A stretch of 64,000 nt of DNA from Hyphomicrobiales bacterium (GTDB lineage Bacteria; Pseudomonadota; Alphaproteobacteria; Rhizobiales; Xanthobacteraceae), in assembly GCA_013911975.1 (NCBI GenBank), contig JACESF010000009.1, forward strand, positions 25,406-89,405. Direction: 5' to 3'. Made by a program: the position numbers and the translations under genes. Position 1 is the first letter of the stretch; every line of letters begins with the position of its first letter. Shown in pieces: positions 1-10,412 of this stretch. The notes beneath the pieces were generated by a model. The model searched no databases. It saw nothing but the letters and a program-made list of their open reading frames with translations, and was not told the origin of the DNA.

Positions 1-1
1 C

Positions 2-3000
2 CTGTCGCTCGCGGTCTATTGCACCTCCTGGACCTTCTTCGGCTCGGTGGGCCTCGCCACCACCCAGGGGTTCGACTTCCTCACCATCTATATCGGCCCG
101 ATCCTGGTGATCGGCGCGGCGACGCCGCTGCTCATGCGCATCGTGCAGCTCGCCAAGGCGCACAACATCACCTCCATCGCCGACTTCCTCGCCGCCCGCT
201 ACGGCAAGCACCAGGGCATCGCGGCTTTGGTGACGGTGGTCGCCATCGTCGGCTCCATTCCCTACATCTCGCTCCAGCTCAAGGCGGTCTCCTCCTCGCT
301 CCTGGCGGTGATGGGGCATCTGGGCTCGGACCCGCTGCCCGGCTCCATCGGCGCGGACCTCGCGCTGTTCGTGGCCTTCGCCATGGCCGCCTTCGCGGTG
401 CTGTTCGGCACCCGCCACACCGACGCCACCGAGCACCAGGAAGGCCTGATGCTGGCGGTGGCCACCGAATCCATCGTCAAGCTCGTAACCTTCCTGGCGG
501 TGGGTTTCTTCGTCACCTTCCTGCTGTTCGACGGCTTCGGCCCGCTGCTGGAGGCGGCCCAGCAGACCGGCGTCATCGCCCCGTTCGAGCGCGGCGTGTC
601 GCTGGAGAACTGGGTGACCATGACGGTGCTCTCCGCCGGGGCCTTCCTTCTTCTGCCGCGCCAGTTCCACGTGGCGGTGGTGGAGAACCGGGGCGACGCG
701 GAGATCCGCCGGGCCCGCTGGCTGTTCCCGCTCTATCTCGTGCTCATCAACCTGTTCGTGGTGCCTGTCGCCCTGGCGGGCATGGTGATGTTCCCGCTCC
801 AGACCGTGGACCGGGACGTATTCGTGCTGGCGGTGCCGCTGGTGGCGGGGGCGGAGCATTTGGCCCTGCTCGCCTTCGTGGGCGGCCTGTCCGCGGCCAC
901 CGCCATGGTGATCGTGGAGACGGTGGCGCTCGCCATCATGATCTCCAACGATTTGGTGATGCCCATCATCCTGCGGCGGCGTGCGGCGCGGGGCGAGAAT
1001 TACCAGCGGCCCCACGACATGGCCGGCGTGCTGCTGTTCGTGCGCCGGGCGGCCATCTTCTTCATCCTGTTCCTCACCTATCTCTATTACCGCACCACCG
1101 GCGACGTGCAGCTTGCCCAGATCGGCCTGCTCTCCTTCGCCGCCATCGCGCAGGTGGGCCCCGCCTTCGCCGCCGGCCTGATCTGGCGGCGGGCCACGGC
1201 GCGCGGGGCCATCACCGGCATCCTGGTGGGCATCCTGGTGTGGGCCTACACGCTGCTCCTGCCGACCCTCGCCGATGCCGGGCTCGTGCCCACCCACATC
1301 GTGGAGCAGGGGCCGTTCGGCATCGCGCTGCTGCGGCCGGGCCACCTGTTCGGGCTCGCCGCGAGCCAGCTCGCCCACGGCGTCGCCTGGAGCCTGGGGC
1401 TCAACACGCTACTTCTGGTGGTGGTGTCGTTCCTCACCCGGCCCACCTCCATCGAGCAGGTGCAGGCGGGCCTGTTCATCCCGACGCCGGCGGTCACGCC
1501 CCGCCCGCCCTTCCGCCGCTGGCGCTCGGCGGTGACGGTGGACGAGCTGATCACCACGGTGGCCCGCTATCTCGGCGACCAGCGCACCCGCTCCGCCTTC
1601 GCCGCCTTTGCCGCCGACCGCGGCCTGCGGCTGGACCCGCGCCACGAGGCGGATGCGCAACTGGTGCGCTATGCCGAGCATCTGCTCGCCTCGGCCATCG
1701 GCGCGGCCTCCTCGCGGCTCGTCCTCTCGCTGCTGCTACGCAAGCGCACCGTCTCCACCAAGGCCGCGCTGCGGCTGCTGGACGACGCCTCCGCCGCCAT
1801 CCAGTACAACCGCGAACTGCTCCAGACCGCCATCGACCATGTGGGGCAGGGCATCGCGGTGTTCGACCGCGAGCTTCACCTCGTGTGCTGGAACCGCCGG
1901 TTCGGCGAGATGCTGGACCTGCCGCCGGAATGCTATGCGGTGGGCGTGCCGCTGGAGGAGATCCTGCGGGGCGCCCAGGCGGAGCCCGAGGACGGGCCCG
2001 CCGATTTCGACGCGCGCGTCGCCCGCTACGCGGTCGGCGGCACCGGGTGCCAGGAGCGCCTGCGCCACGAGGAGAGCACCATCGAGGCGCGCTCCGACCC
2101 CCTGCCGGACGGCGGCATCGTCGTGACCTTCACGGACGTCTCCGCCTCGGTGAATGCCGAGATGGCGCTGGAACGGGCCAACGAGACCCTGGAGCGGCGC
2201 GTGCGCGAGCGCACGGACGAACTGGAGCGCCTCAACCAGGCGCTGGAGCGCGCCCGCACGGCGGCCGACGAAGCCAATGTCTCCAAGACGCGCTTCCTCG
2301 CGGCGGCGAGCCACGACATCCTCCAGCCGCTCAACGCCGCGCGGCTCTATGTGACGAGCCTCGTGGAGCGCACCCAGGCCTCCGAGCAGGCGCGGCTCGC
2401 CACCAATATCGATTCCTCCCTGGAGGCGGTGGAGGAGATCCTGTCCGCGCTCCTGGACATCTCGCGCCTCGACGGCGGCGTGCTGCGCCCGGAGATCGCG
2501 CCGTTCCGCATCAATGACGTGCTCAAGCAGCTGGAAACCGAGTTCGCGCCGCTGGCGGCCGAGAAGAAGCTGGAGCTGACCTTCGTCCCGTGCGCGCTGG
2601 CGGTGCGCTCCGACCGCCGCCTGCTGCGCCGCCTGCTCCAGAATCTCATTTCCAACGCCATCAAGTACACGCCTTCCGGCCGGGTCCTGGTGGGGTGCCG
2701 GCGACGGCGGGGCAAGCTGCGGGTGGAGGTGATCGACACCGGCATGGGCATCCCCCGTTCCAAGCACAAGCTGGTGTTCCAGGAATTCCAGCGCCTGGAC
2801 CAAGGCGCGCGGGAGGCTCGCGGGCTCGGGCTCGGCCTGTCCATCGTGGAGCGCATCGCCCGCGTGCTGGAGCACCCGGTGTCCATCCGCTCGGCGCCGG
2901 GCAAGGGGTCGAGCTTCGTGGTGGAGCTGCCGGTGGCGGTGGCCCTGCCGGAAGCCGCCGTTCCGTTGCCCGGCGCGGGCACCGCCTCGGCGCCGCTGGA

Positions 3001-3379
3001 AGGGCTCGTGATCCTCGCCATCGACAACGAGGCCGCCATTCTCGACGGCATGGAGATGCTGCTGACCGGCTGGGGCTGCCGGGTCATCAAGGCGCAGGAC
3101 CCCGCCAGCGCCATGCGGGAGGTGCGGGCCTCGAAGCTCAAGCCAGACGTGATCCTCGCCGACTATCACCTGGATGCCGGGCATGGCATCGAGGCCGTGG
3201 CGGGCCTGCGCTGGAAGCTCGGCGCGCTGCCGGCGGTGCTCATCACCGCCGATCGCACGCGAAAGGTGCGTGATGCCGCCCGGGCGGCGGACATGGAAGT
3301 CCTCCACAAGCCGCTGAAGCCCGCCGCGCTGCGCGCGCTCCTTGCCCAGCGCCGGATTTCCCGCCCTGCGGCGGAGTAA
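2..3379 (+). CDS. Hybrid sensor histidine kinase with N-terminal sodium:solute symporter domain (5' end outside window)
   Basis: The reading frame is open from base 2, so the true start lies upstream; 1125 residues are visible. Roughly residues 1-480 are hydrophobic and look like an SLC5/PutP-type symporter with many membrane segments. A PAS-like sensor region follows near 600-710, then a coiled coil, a HisKA domain with the H-box ASHDILQPLN (His771 of the visible chain), a HATPase domain with NLISNAIKY, DTGMGIP and GLGLGLS boxes, and a C-terminal receiver whose likely phospho-Asp is in VILADYHLD (Asp1054). This is the CbrA/MxtR type of architecture, in which a transporter-like module is fused to a kinase that senses carbon or nitrogen sources. 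Having its own receiver implies a phosphorelay. No cognate regulator is adjacent. The ligand is unknown. Confidence 0.9.
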   Translation: MSLAVYCTSWTFFGSVGLATTQGFDFLTIYIGPILVIGAATPLLMRIVQLAKAHNITSIADFLAARYGKHQGIAALVTVVAIVGSIPYISLQLKAVSSSLLAVMGHLGSDPLPGSIGADLALFVAFAMAAFAVLFGTRHTDATEHQEGLMLAVATESIVKLVTFLAVGFFVTFLLFDGFGPLLEAAQQTGVIAPFERGVSLENWVTMTVLSAGAFLLLPRQFHVAVVENRGDAEIRRARWLFPLYLVLINLFVVPVALAGMVMFPLQTVDRDVFVLAVPLVAGAEHLALLAFVGGLSAATAMVIVETVALAIMISNDLVMPIILRRRAARGENYQRPHDMAGVLLFVRRAAIFFILFLTYLYYRTTGDVQLAQIGLLSFAAIAQVGPAFAAGLIWRRATARGAITGILVGILVWAYTLLLPTLADAGLVPTHIVEQGPFGIALLRPGHLFGLAASQLAHGVAWSLGLNTLLLVVVSFLTRPTSIEQVQAGLFIPTPAVTPRPPFRRWRSAVTVDELITTVARYLGDQRTRSAFAAFAADRGLRLDPRHEADAQLVRYAEHLLASAIGAASSRLVLSLLLRKRTVSTKAALRLLDDASAAIQYNRELLQTAIDHVGQGIAVFDRELHLVCWNRRFGEMLDLPPECYAVGVPLEEILRGAQAEPEDGPADFDARVARYAVGGTGCQERLRHEESTIEARSDPLPDGGIVVTFTDVSASVNAEMALERANETLERRVRERTDELERLNQALERARTAADEANVSKTRFLAAASHDILQPLNAARLYVTSLVERTQASEQARLATNIDSSLEAVEEILSALLDISRLDGGVLRPEIAPFRINDVLKQLETEFAPLAAEKKLELTFVPCALAVRSDRRLLRRLLQNLISNAIKYTPSGRVLVGCRRRRGKLRVEVIDTGMGIPRSKHKLVFQEFQRLDQGAREARGLGLGLSIVERIARVLEHPVSIRSAPGKGSSFVVELPVAVALPEAAVPLPGAGTASAPLEGLVILAIDNEAAILDGMEMLLTGWGCRVIKAQDPASAMREVRASKLKPDVILADYHLDAGHGIEAVAGLRWKLGALPAVLITADRTRKVRDAARAADMEVLHKPLKPAALRALLAQRRISRPAAE

Positions 3380-3688
3380 AGTCCACAGGCGTGGCCCGCG
3401 CGCAACGTTCGCGCGCAATGCTTTGTCGCATTTAAAATTCCATTATTTATCAATGGATTGCGATGATGTGTGACGGTCCCGCGATGCCGAATGTGACCGG
3501 CCCCGCTTGAGCCTCGGGATAATCCCGGTTCGTCCTCATACATGCCAAATAATCGCCCTGATCTGCCGCGAGCCTTCGGGTGTCCGGTTCAGGGGCGTTT
3601 GTGCTTTCTTATGTGATGAGAAAGTAGAACGCCTCCAGGCGGGCGCCTTGGAAGTGTAAACACTTCATTAACCCTATCGGAGGCCGAC
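3380..3688. other. AT-richer intergenic region between the hybrid kinase and a small gene
   Basis: This 309-bp stretch has no convincing gene. It is clearly richer in A+T than the flanks. Three short dyads are visible: TCCATT/AATGGA at 3439-3457, CTTTCT/AGAAAG at 3604-3624, and GAAGTGT/ACACTTC at 3651-3666. I see no T-tailed hairpin after the kinase stop. It most likely carries the promoter and operators of the small downstream gene. Confidence 0.5.
3651..3666. promoter_or_regulatory. Perfect dyad GAAGTGT-AA-ACACTTC before a small gene
   Basis: The seven-base arms are perfectly complementary around a 2-bp centre, 22 bp upstream of the ATG at 3689. The size and symmetry suit a dimeric regulator. 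The site would lie close to or just downstream of the transcription start. The binding protein is unknown. Confidence 0.4.
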
Positions 3689-3892
3689 ATGACATTTACG
3701 ATCAATGTTCCGGTGTTTCCGATGCGGAAGGAAATCGAGGCCCGTCGCGACAAGATCTTCGGCGCCTCGGCCGGAAATCTGGGCCCGCGCCGCCGCTCCC
3801 GCGACGCGGAGGGCTTCGTGGAGCTGGAACTGCTCCCCCTTGAGCAACTGGACCGGGTGAAGACCACCCGCCAGCGCCGCCGCAACGGCTAG
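3689..3892 (+). CDS. Small hypothetical protein, 67 aa
   Basis: I do not recognise the family. The ATG follows a good Shine-Dalgarno sequence (ATCGGAGG, spacing about 6). The product is 67 residues with many charged residues: Arg/Lys in the middle (GPRRRSRD) and at the C-terminus (KTTRQRRRNG), and a short acidic-hydrophobic patch (FVELELLPLEQLD). There is no signal peptide or membrane segment. Codon choice (GC-rich third positions) matches the neighbours, which argues for a real gene. It stands alone between the kinase and ubiE behind its own AT-rich upstream region with a dyad, so it is probably regulated separately. Possible roles such as nucleic-acid binding are only suggested by the basic charge. 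Confidence 0.55.
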   Translation: MTFTINVPVFPMRKEIEARRDKIFGASAGNLGPRRRSRDAEGFVELELLPLEQLDRVKTTRQRRRNG

Positions 3893-4014
3893 AGCCCGCT
3901 CCGATCACAGCGGAACGCGCTCCAGAGCGGTCCGTTCGTGCACTGGGGGAAGGCCGCATGGCATCCCCCGGCGCGATCCGGTAAGGTTCCGCCGCACTGC
4001 CGAACGGAGCCGCG

Positions 4015-4785
4015 ATGCCTGAGGATTTCACCCCGACGCCCGACACCCATTTCGGCTATCGCACCGTTCCCCTCACCGAGAAGCAGGGGCTGGTGGACGA
4101 CGTGTTCCACAAGGTGGCGCGGCGCTATGACATCATGAACGACCTGATGTCGGCCGGGATGCACCGGGTGTGGAAGGACGCGCTGGTCTCCAAGGTGCGT
4201 CCGCCCCAGGGAGATCGGCCCTTCCGGCATCTGGATCTGGCGGGCGGAACCGGCGACGTGGCGTTCCGCGTGGTACGCGCGGGCGGGCCGGGCACGCGCT
4301 CGGTGGTGGCCGACATCAATGTGGAGATGCTGGCGGTGGGCCGCGAGCGCGCCGCCAAGGCCGGGCTCGACGACCGCGTGGAATTCGCCGAGGCCAATGC
4401 GGAGGAACTGCCCTTCGCCGATTGCAGCTTCGATGTCGCCACCATCGCCTTCGGCATCCGCAACGTGCCGCGCATCCCGCTGGCGCTGAAGGAGATGCGC
4501 CGCGTGCTGAAGCCGGGCGGGCGCGTTCTGGTGCTGGAATTCTCCCAGGTGGACGTGCCGTTCCTCGACAAGCTCTACGAGGCCTATTCCTTCAAGGTCA
4601 TCCCGGAACTCGGCCGCCGCGTGGCGGGGGATGGCGAGCCCTACCAGTATCTGGTGGAATCCATCCGCCGCTTTCCCGCCCCCGAGGCCTTCGCGCGCCT
4701 GATGCGCGAGGCGGGCTTCGGCCGGGTCTCCCACACCTCCATGACCGGGAACGTGGTGGCCCTGCATTCCGGTTATCGCATCTGA
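4015..4785 (+). CDS. ubiE: Demethylmenaquinone/2-methoxy-6-polyprenyl-1,4-benzoquinol methyltransferase UbiE
   Basis: SAM-dependent C-methyltransferase of ubiquinone (and menaquinone) synthesis, acting on a membrane-bound prenylated ring. The 256-residue length is normal. The N-terminal segment [19 protein letters not shown] and the class I methyltransferase motif LDLAGGTGD (residues 73-81) are family hallmarks, followed by the acidic motif NVEM and the ubiE signature around [16 protein letters not shown]. The ATG at 4015 follows a modest ribosome site (CGGAG). It lies 79 bp before ubiB in the same direction, the usual ubiE-ubiB pairing in alphaproteobacteria, so co-transcription is likely. 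Confidence 0.95.
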   Translation: MPEDFTPTPDTHFGYRTVPLTEKQGLVDDVFHKVARRYDIMNDLMSAGMHRVWKDALVSKVRPPQGDRPFRHLDLAGGTGDVAFRVVRAGGPGTRSVVADINVEMLAVGRERAAKAGLDDRVEFAEANAEELPFADCSFDVATIAFGIRNVPRIPLALKEMRRVLKPGGRVLVLEFSQVDVPFLDKLYEAYSFKVIPELGRRVAGDGEPYQYLVESIRRFPAPEAFARLMREAGFGRVSHTSMTGNVVALHSGYRI

Positions 4786-4864
4786 CGGCGCGTCCGGCGC
4801 CTCCAAAGCCTTTTCCCGCATGTCCCGCGCAGCCGCGCGCGGCGTGCCCTGATGGACGGTTCGC

Positions 4865-6430
4865 GTGATTCTTCTCGTCGCCGATTTCGCCCGCCTCGTC
4901 CGCGCCGGCTACGTGCTGGCGCGCGAGGGCGTGCTCAGCCTCGTATCCCCCGCCGCCGCGCCGCCGCCGGCCCGCCCTTTGCTGCGCGTCGCCCGCCTCA
5001 TTGCGCGGCCGGACGCGGGCACGCGGGCGGCGCGCCTTTCGGCGGCCCTGGGACGGCTCGGGCCGTCCTACATCAAGCTCGGCCAGTTCCTCGCCACCCG
5101 CCCGGACGTGGTGGGCGCCTCCGTGGCGCGTGACCTCGAAGTGCTCCAGGACCGCATGCCGCCGTTCGGCCAGGACGTGGCAGAGGCGACCGTGGCGGAA
5201 GGGCTCGACCGGCCGCTCTCCGAAGCTTTCTCCTATTTCGGTCCGGCGGTGGCCGCCGCCTCCATCGCCGAGGTGCATCAGGCCCATGTGCGGGACGCGG
5301 ATGGCACGCGGCTCGTGGCCGTGAAGGTGCTGCGTCCGGACATCACCCATCGCTTCACGTCCGACATGGCGAGCTTCCGCCGCGTCGCCGCCTTCGCGGA
5401 GAAGATGTTCCCCGAAGCGCGCCGCCTGCGCCTGGAAGCGGTGGTGGACACCCTGGCGCGCTCCGTCTCCATGGAGATGGACCTGCGCCTGGAGGCCGCC
5501 GCCTATGCGGAGCTGAAGGAGAACACCAGCAACGACGTGGAGACCTATGTCCCGAGCGTGGACTGGGACCGCTCGGGCCGCGAGGTGCTCACCACCGAAT
5601 GGATCGACGGCATCAAGCTCTCCGACCGGGCGGCGCTGGAGGCGGCGGGCCATGACACGAAGGCGCTGGCGCGCATCGTCATGCAATCCTTCCTGCGCCA
5701 GGCCATGCGCGACGGCTTCTTCCATGCCGACATGCATCCGGGCAACCTGTTCGTGGACGCCCAGGGCCGCCTCGTGGTGGTGGATTGCGGCATCATGGGG
5801 CGGCTCGGCATTCCCGAGCGGCGCTTCCTGGCGGAAATCCTCTACGGCTTCATCACCCGCAACTGGCGGCGCACGGCGCAGGTGCATTTCGATGCGGGCT
5901 ACGTGCCCATGCACCATTCGGTGGAGGATTTCTCCCTCGCCATCCGCGCCATCGGCGAGCCGATCCATTCGCGCAGCGCCGAGCAGATCTCCATGGCGAA
6001 GCTGCTCTCGCTGCTGCTGGAAGTGACCGCCCTGTTCGACATGAAGACGCGGCCCGAGCTGCTGCTGCTCCAGAAGACCATGGTGGTGGTGGAAGGCGTC
6101 GCGCGCTCGCTCGACCCGCAGCTCAACATGTGGACCACGGCGGCGCCCGTGGTGGAGGACTGGATCGCCCGCAATCTCGGCCCCGCCGGACGCCTGCAGG
6201 AAGCGGGCGCGGGCCTCGGCGAGGTGGGCCATTTCATCTCCGACGTGCCCGCCCTTCTCACCCGCGCGGGCCGGGTGGTGACGCAATTGGACGAGGCGAC
6301 GCGGGACGGCCTCAAGCTCTCGCCCTCCACTCTGGAAGGCATCGGCCGCGCGGAGGCCCGCCGCGCCTTCTGGGGCAATGCGGCGCTGTGGGTGATCGCG
6401 GCGGCGTTGCTGCTGCTGGCGCTGAAATAG
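4865..6430 (+). CDS. ubiB: Ubiquinone biosynthesis regulatory protein kinase-like UbiB
   Basis: Atypical ADCK/ABC1-family kinase-like protein needed for ubiquinone synthesis. It is thought to act as an ATPase that helps expose lipid intermediates rather than as a classical kinase. The KxGQ motif (KLGQ, residues 71-74) and the alanine-rich nucleotide loop (AAASIAEVHQA, 129-140), both diagnostic, are present, as are the HADMHPGNLFV catalytic-loop and VDCGIMG metal-binding motifs. A hydrophobic C-terminal helix (about 506-520) anchors it in the membrane. The start is GTG at 4865; an ATG at 4852 is in another frame. It follows ubiE, and 12 bp after its stop an acetyltransferase gene begins. Confidence 0.95.
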   Translation: MILLVADFARLVRAGYVLAREGVLSLVSPAAAPPPARPLLRVARLIARPDAGTRAARLSAALGRLGPSYIKLGQFLATRPDVVGASVARDLEVLQDRMPPFGQDVAEATVAEGLDRPLSEAFSYFGPAVAAASIAEVHQAHVRDADGTRLVAVKVLRPDITHRFTSDMASFRRVAAFAEKMFPEARRLRLEAVVDTLARSVSMEMDLRLEAAAYAELKENTSNDVETYVPSVDWDRSGREVLTTEWIDGIKLSDRAALEAAGHDTKALARIVMQSFLRQAMRDGFFHADMHPGNLFVDAQGRLVVVDCGIMGRLGIPERRFLAEILYGFITRNWRRTAQVHFDAGYVPMHHSVEDFSLAIRAIGEPIHSRSAEQISMAKLLSLLLEVTALFDMKTRPELLLLQKTMVVVEGVARSLDPQLNMWTTAAPVVEDWIARNLGPAGRLQEAGAGLGEVGHFISDVPALLTRAGRVVTQLDEATRDGLKLSPSTLEGIGRAEARRAFWGNAALWVIAAALLLLALK

Positions 6431-6442
6431 GCGCGCGGCGGC

Positions 6443-6889
6443 ATGGGCGAGGGCCTGCGCATCCGCGACATCACCCAGGGCGACGAAGCGGCGTGGCGCG
6501 ACCTCTGGGCGGGCTATTGCGCCTTCTATGACACGCAGGTCTCCCCCGCCGTCACGGCCCGCACCTTCGCGCGCATGCTGGACCCGGCCGCGCCGCTGTT
6601 CGGCCGCGTGGCGGAATTGGATGGGCGCGTGGTGGGCTTCGCCATCTGCGTCCTCCATGACGGCACCTGGGTGGACGCGCCCATCTGCTACCTGGAAGAC
6701 CTGTTCGTGGCGCCGGACTGCCGGGGCGCGGGCATCGGGCGGGCGCTGGTGGAGGACCTGATCGCCCTCGGCCGCGCGGCGGGATGGTCGCGGCTCTACT
6801 GGCACACGCGCACCGACAATCCGGCGCGCCGCCTCTACGACCTGTTCACTCCGGCGGACGATTTCGTGCGGTATCTGATCCGGCTTTAG
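6443..6889 (+). CDS. GNAT-family N-acetyltransferase
   Basis: A 148-residue single-domain acyl-CoA-dependent acetyltransferase. The acetyl-CoA-binding motif A is clear at residues 87-106 (DLFVAPDCRGAGIGRALVED, with the R/QxxGxG/A pattern RGAGIG). The C-terminal part (RLYWHTRTDNPARRLYDLF) matches GNATs that modify small molecules or amines. The substrate cannot be read from sequence. It starts 12 bp after ubiB, so it is probably the last gene of the ubiE-ubiB transcript, though no role in ubiquinone synthesis is known for such proteins. Confidence 0.85.
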   Translation: MGEGLRIRDITQGDEAAWRDLWAGYCAFYDTQVSPAVTARTFARMLDPAAPLFGRVAELDGRVVGFAICVLHDGTWVDAPICYLEDLFVAPDCRGAGIGRALVEDLIALGRAAGWSRLYWHTRTDNPARRLYDLFTPADDFVRYLIRL

Positions 6890-6920
6890 GGCGGAGCGCC
6901 CAGTAGGTTCCTCCTCCCAA

Positions 6921-7040
6921 CCCTCCCCTGCAAGCGGGAGAGGGCTTTGCGGTGCGCGAAATCGGGCCGCCGCCAAGGGGTTGGAATCCGCGGACCAGGA
7001 TGGAGCGGCCTCTCTCTCCCACCTGCGGGGGAGGGGGCAG
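6921..7040. repeat. Pair of CCCTCCCC...GGGAGAGGG imperfect hairpins (REP-like)
   Basis: Two imperfect inverted repeats sit in the 245-bp gap before coaBC: CCCTCCCCTGC/GCGGGAGAGGG at 6921-6944 and CTCTCTCCCACC/GGGGGAGGGGG at about 7011-7035. C/G-rich palindromes of this kind are scattered between genes in many Hyphomicrobiales genomes. They may also act as a transcription barrier after the acetyltransferase gene. Confidence 0.45.
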
Positions 7041-7134
7041 GGCGGACGACATCCAACTCCGCTCCGTTGGAAACCAACTGCCTTCGCCGTGAAATCCTGC
7101 TATCCAACCGGCGATCCGCTTGGAGGGAGGGCCC

Positions 7135-8361
7135 ATGCTTCACGAGAGGCGTATTCTGCTCGTCATCGGCGGAGGCATCGCCGCCTATAAGTGCCTGGAC
7201 CTCATCCGCAGGCTGAAGGAGCGCGGCGCCACGGTGCGGGTCATCCTCACCGAGGCGGCCAAGCAGTTCGTGACGCCGCTCTCCGTGGGCGCGCTGTCCG
7301 GCGAGCGGGTGTTCAACGACCTGTTCGACCTCACCGCCGAGCATGACATCGGCCATATCCGCCTCTCGCGGGAGGCGGACCTCATCGTGGTGGCCCCCGC
7401 CACCGCCGACCTCATGGCCAAGGCCGCCAACGGCTTTGCCGACGACCTCGCCACCACCGCGCTGCTCGCCACCGACAAGCCGGTTCTCATGGCCCCGGCC
7501 ATGAACCCGCGCATGTGGTCGCATCCCGCCACCCGCCGCAACGCCGCGCGCCTGCGCGAGGACGGCGTCGTGTTCGTCGGCCCCAATTCCGGCGCCATGG
7601 CGGAGCGGGGCGAGTTCGGTGAGGGGCGCATGGCGGAGCCCATGGAGATCCTGGCCGCCATCGAGGCGCGGTTCGGCGAGGACACATCCCTGCTGAAGGG
7701 CCGTCGCCTGCTCATCACATCCGGGCCCACCCATGAGCCCATCGATCCCGTGCGCTACATCGCCAACCGCTCCTCCGGCAAGCAGGGCCACGCCATCGCG
7801 GCTGCGGCTGCCGCTGCGGGCGCCGAGGTGGTGCTGATCTCCGGCCCCGTGGATGTGGCCGATCCGCGCGGGGTGAGGGTGGTGCATGTGGAAAGCGCCC
7901 GCGAGATGCTCGCGGCCGTGGAGGAAGCCCTTCCGGTGGATGCCGCCGTGTTCGCTGCCGCCGTCGCCGACTGGCGGGTGGCCAGCGAAGCGGATCAGAA
8001 GATCAAGAAGCAGGCCGGGGAGGGGGCGCCGGGCCTCGCCCTTGTGGAAAATCCCGACATCCTCGCTCTGGTGGCGCGCCACCACACCCTGCGCCCGCGC
8101 CTCGTGGTGGGCTTCGCGGCCGAGACGCAGAACGTGGTGGGCAACGCCCGCGCCAAGCGCGAGCGCAAGGGCTGCGACTGGATCGTCGCCAACGACGTCT
8201 CGCCCGCGACCGGCATCATGGGCGGCGACGTGAACACGGTGCACCTCGTGACCTCGGACGGCGTGGAGGACTGGCCCTCCGCCACCAAGACCGAGGTGGC
8301 CCGCCGCCTCGTGGCCCGCATCGCGGGCGCCATTGCCGGCCCGGCGGGAGATGCCTCGTGA
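7135..8361 (+). CDS. coaBC: Bifunctional phosphopantothenoylcysteine decarboxylase/phosphopantothenate-cysteine ligase
   Basis: Two consecutive steps of coenzyme A synthesis: CTP-dependent joining of 4'-phosphopantothenate to cysteine (CoaB, C-terminal) and FMN-dependent decarboxylation to 4'-phosphopantetheine (CoaC, N-terminal). The CoaC half begins with [11 protein letters not shown] and has the PAMNPRMW active-site motif near residue 120. The CoaB half begins near residue 186 with [17 protein letters not shown] and SSGKQG. The start is ATG 7135, because GGAGGGAGG at 7122-7130 is its ribosome site; an in-frame TTG at 7120 would precede that site. Length is 408 residues. It overlaps dut by 4 bases (GTGA), so the two are translationally coupled, the standard arrangement. 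Confidence 0.95.
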   Translation: MLHERRILLVIGGGIAAYKCLDLIRRLKERGATVRVILTEAAKQFVTPLSVGALSGERVFNDLFDLTAEHDIGHIRLSREADLIVVAPATADLMAKAANGFADDLATTALLATDKPVLMAPAMNPRMWSHPATRRNAARLREDGVVFVGPNSGAMAERGEFGEGRMAEPMEILAAIEARFGEDTSLLKGRRLLITSGPTHEPIDPVRYIANRSSGKQGHAIAAAAAAAGAEVVLISGPVDVADPRGVRVVHVESAREMLAAVEEALPVDAAVFAAAVADWRVASEADQKIKKQAGEGAPGLALVENPDILALVARHHTLRPRLVVGFAAETQNVVGNARAKRERKGCDWIVANDVSPATGIMGGDVNTVHLVTSDGVEDWPSATKTEVARRLVARIAGAIAGPAGDAS

Positions 8362-8840
8362 CGACCCGTGAACTGTCCGTCGCCGTGGAGCGGCTGCCCC
8401 ATGGGGCCGACCTGCCTTTGCCGGCCTATGCCACCGCCCAGGCCGCCGGCCTCGACCTGATGGCCGCGCTGCCCGCTGACGCCCCGCTGGTGCTGGCGCC
8501 CGGCGCCCGCGCGGCGGTTCCCACGGGCCTCTCCGTGGCGCTGCCGGACGGGTTCGAGGGGCAGGTGCGCCCGCGCTCCGGCCTCGCTCTGAAATCCGGC
8601 GTCACGGTGCTGAACGCGCCCGGCACGGTGGATGCGGACTATCGCGGGGAGATCAAGGTGATCCTCGTCAATCACGGGGACGCGCCCTTCGAGATCACGC
8701 GCGGCATGCGTGTCGCGCAACTGGTCGTGGCGCCTGTCACGCGAATAAAGCTGGTGGAAACTGGAAAATTAGAGGAAACTGCACGCGGCGTCGGTGGATT
8801 TGGTTCCACGGGTCTGCACGGCGCGGTCATTTCAGAATAG
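8358..8840 (+). CDS. dut: dUTP diphosphatase (dUTPase)
   Basis: Hydrolyses dUTP to dUMP and pyrophosphate, keeping uracil out of DNA and feeding thymidylate synthesis. The 160-residue length fits the trimeric family. Motif 2 ([11 protein letters not shown]), motif 3 ([14 protein letters not shown]), motif 4 ([12 protein letters not shown]) and the C-terminal glycine-rich arm ([10 protein letters not shown]) are all present. The GTG start at 8358 overlaps the coaBC stop. An Rrf2-type regulator begins 10 bp after the stop. Confidence 0.95.
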   Translation: MTTRELSVAVERLPHGADLPLPAYATAQAAGLDLMAALPADAPLVLAPGARAAVPTGLSVALPDGFEGQVRPRSGLALKSGVTVLNAPGTVDADYRGEIKVILVNHGDAPFEITRGMRVAQLVVAPVTRIKLVETGKLEETARGVGGFGSTGLHGAVISE

Positions 8841-8850
8841 TCACAGCCAT

Positions 8851-9291
8851 ATGCCGCGTTTATCGGACAAGAGCCTGCTCGCCATTGCCGCCGTCGTCGA
8901 TGTCGCCGTTCACGCCCGGGGCACCCCGGTGGCGGCCAAGGCACTGGCAGCCCGCCACAATCTGCCGCCCCGCCGGCTGGAGCCCGTGCTCCAGGCGCTG
9001 GTGCATGCCGGCGTGCTGAAGGGCGTGCGCGGCCCGCGCGGCGGCTATGAACTGGCCCGCGAGCGCCGCCGCGTCACCGTGGCGGAGATCGTCCGCGTGG
9101 TGGAAGGCGCCGACGAGGAGGGCGACATCGTCCTCCCGCCGCTGGTGGCGGAAGTGGTCCGCCCCGCCGTGGCAGCCGCCGAGGACACGTTCGACCGGGC
9201 GCTGGACACCGTCACCCTGGAAGATCTGTGCCGCGCGGCGGACACCAAGGGGCACGGGTCCGAACACGACCGGATCGACTTCATCATCTGA
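8851..9291 (+). CDS. Rrf2-family transcriptional regulator without iron-sulfur cysteines, next to cysK
   Basis: A 146-residue winged-helix protein. The recognition region (KALAARHNLPPRRLEPVLQALVHAGVLKGVRGPRGGYELAR) is typical of Rrf2 proteins. The three-cysteine cluster that binds Fe-S in IscR or NsrR is missing; the only cysteine is near the C-terminus (LEDLCRAAD). The start at ATG 8851 is preferred to one at 8794, which would overlap dut. It lies 48 bp before cysK and on the same strand. In Firmicutes the cysteine-less Rrf2 protein CymR controls cysteine metabolism in complex with CysK; a similar pairing here is an inference from context and from the missing cluster. Confidence 0.85.
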   Translation: MPRLSDKSLLAIAAVVDVAVHARGTPVAAKALAARHNLPPRRLEPVLQALVHAGVLKGVRGPRGGYELARERRRVTVAEIVRVVEGADEEGDIVLPPLVAEVVRPAVAAAEDTFDRALDTVTLEDLCRAADTKGHGSEHDRIDFII

Positions 9292-9339
9292 CGGGCGCAG
9301 CGGCGCCCGATCCCGCAAAAGCAAAAGGGAGTGCCGACC

Positions 9340-10302
<963 letters not shown>

Positions 10303-10310
10303 TCCGGCCC

Positions 10311-10336
10311 GGCCGCGCCCGAAGCGGGGCGCGGCC
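10311..10336 (+). terminator. GC-rich hairpin after cysK
   Basis: Ten-base perfect arms GGCCGCGCCC/GGGCGCGGCC around GAAGCG, 8 bp after the cysK stop. No clear T-run follows, so it may slow or stop transcription without being a classical intrinsic terminator. Confidence 0.5.
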
Positions 10337-10412
10337 GATTCCCTCGCGGCCGATCCGGCACTAGAGTTGCATTGATTCGTGCGGCGCCCGCCATTTCGGC
10401 GGGGGTCGCTCC

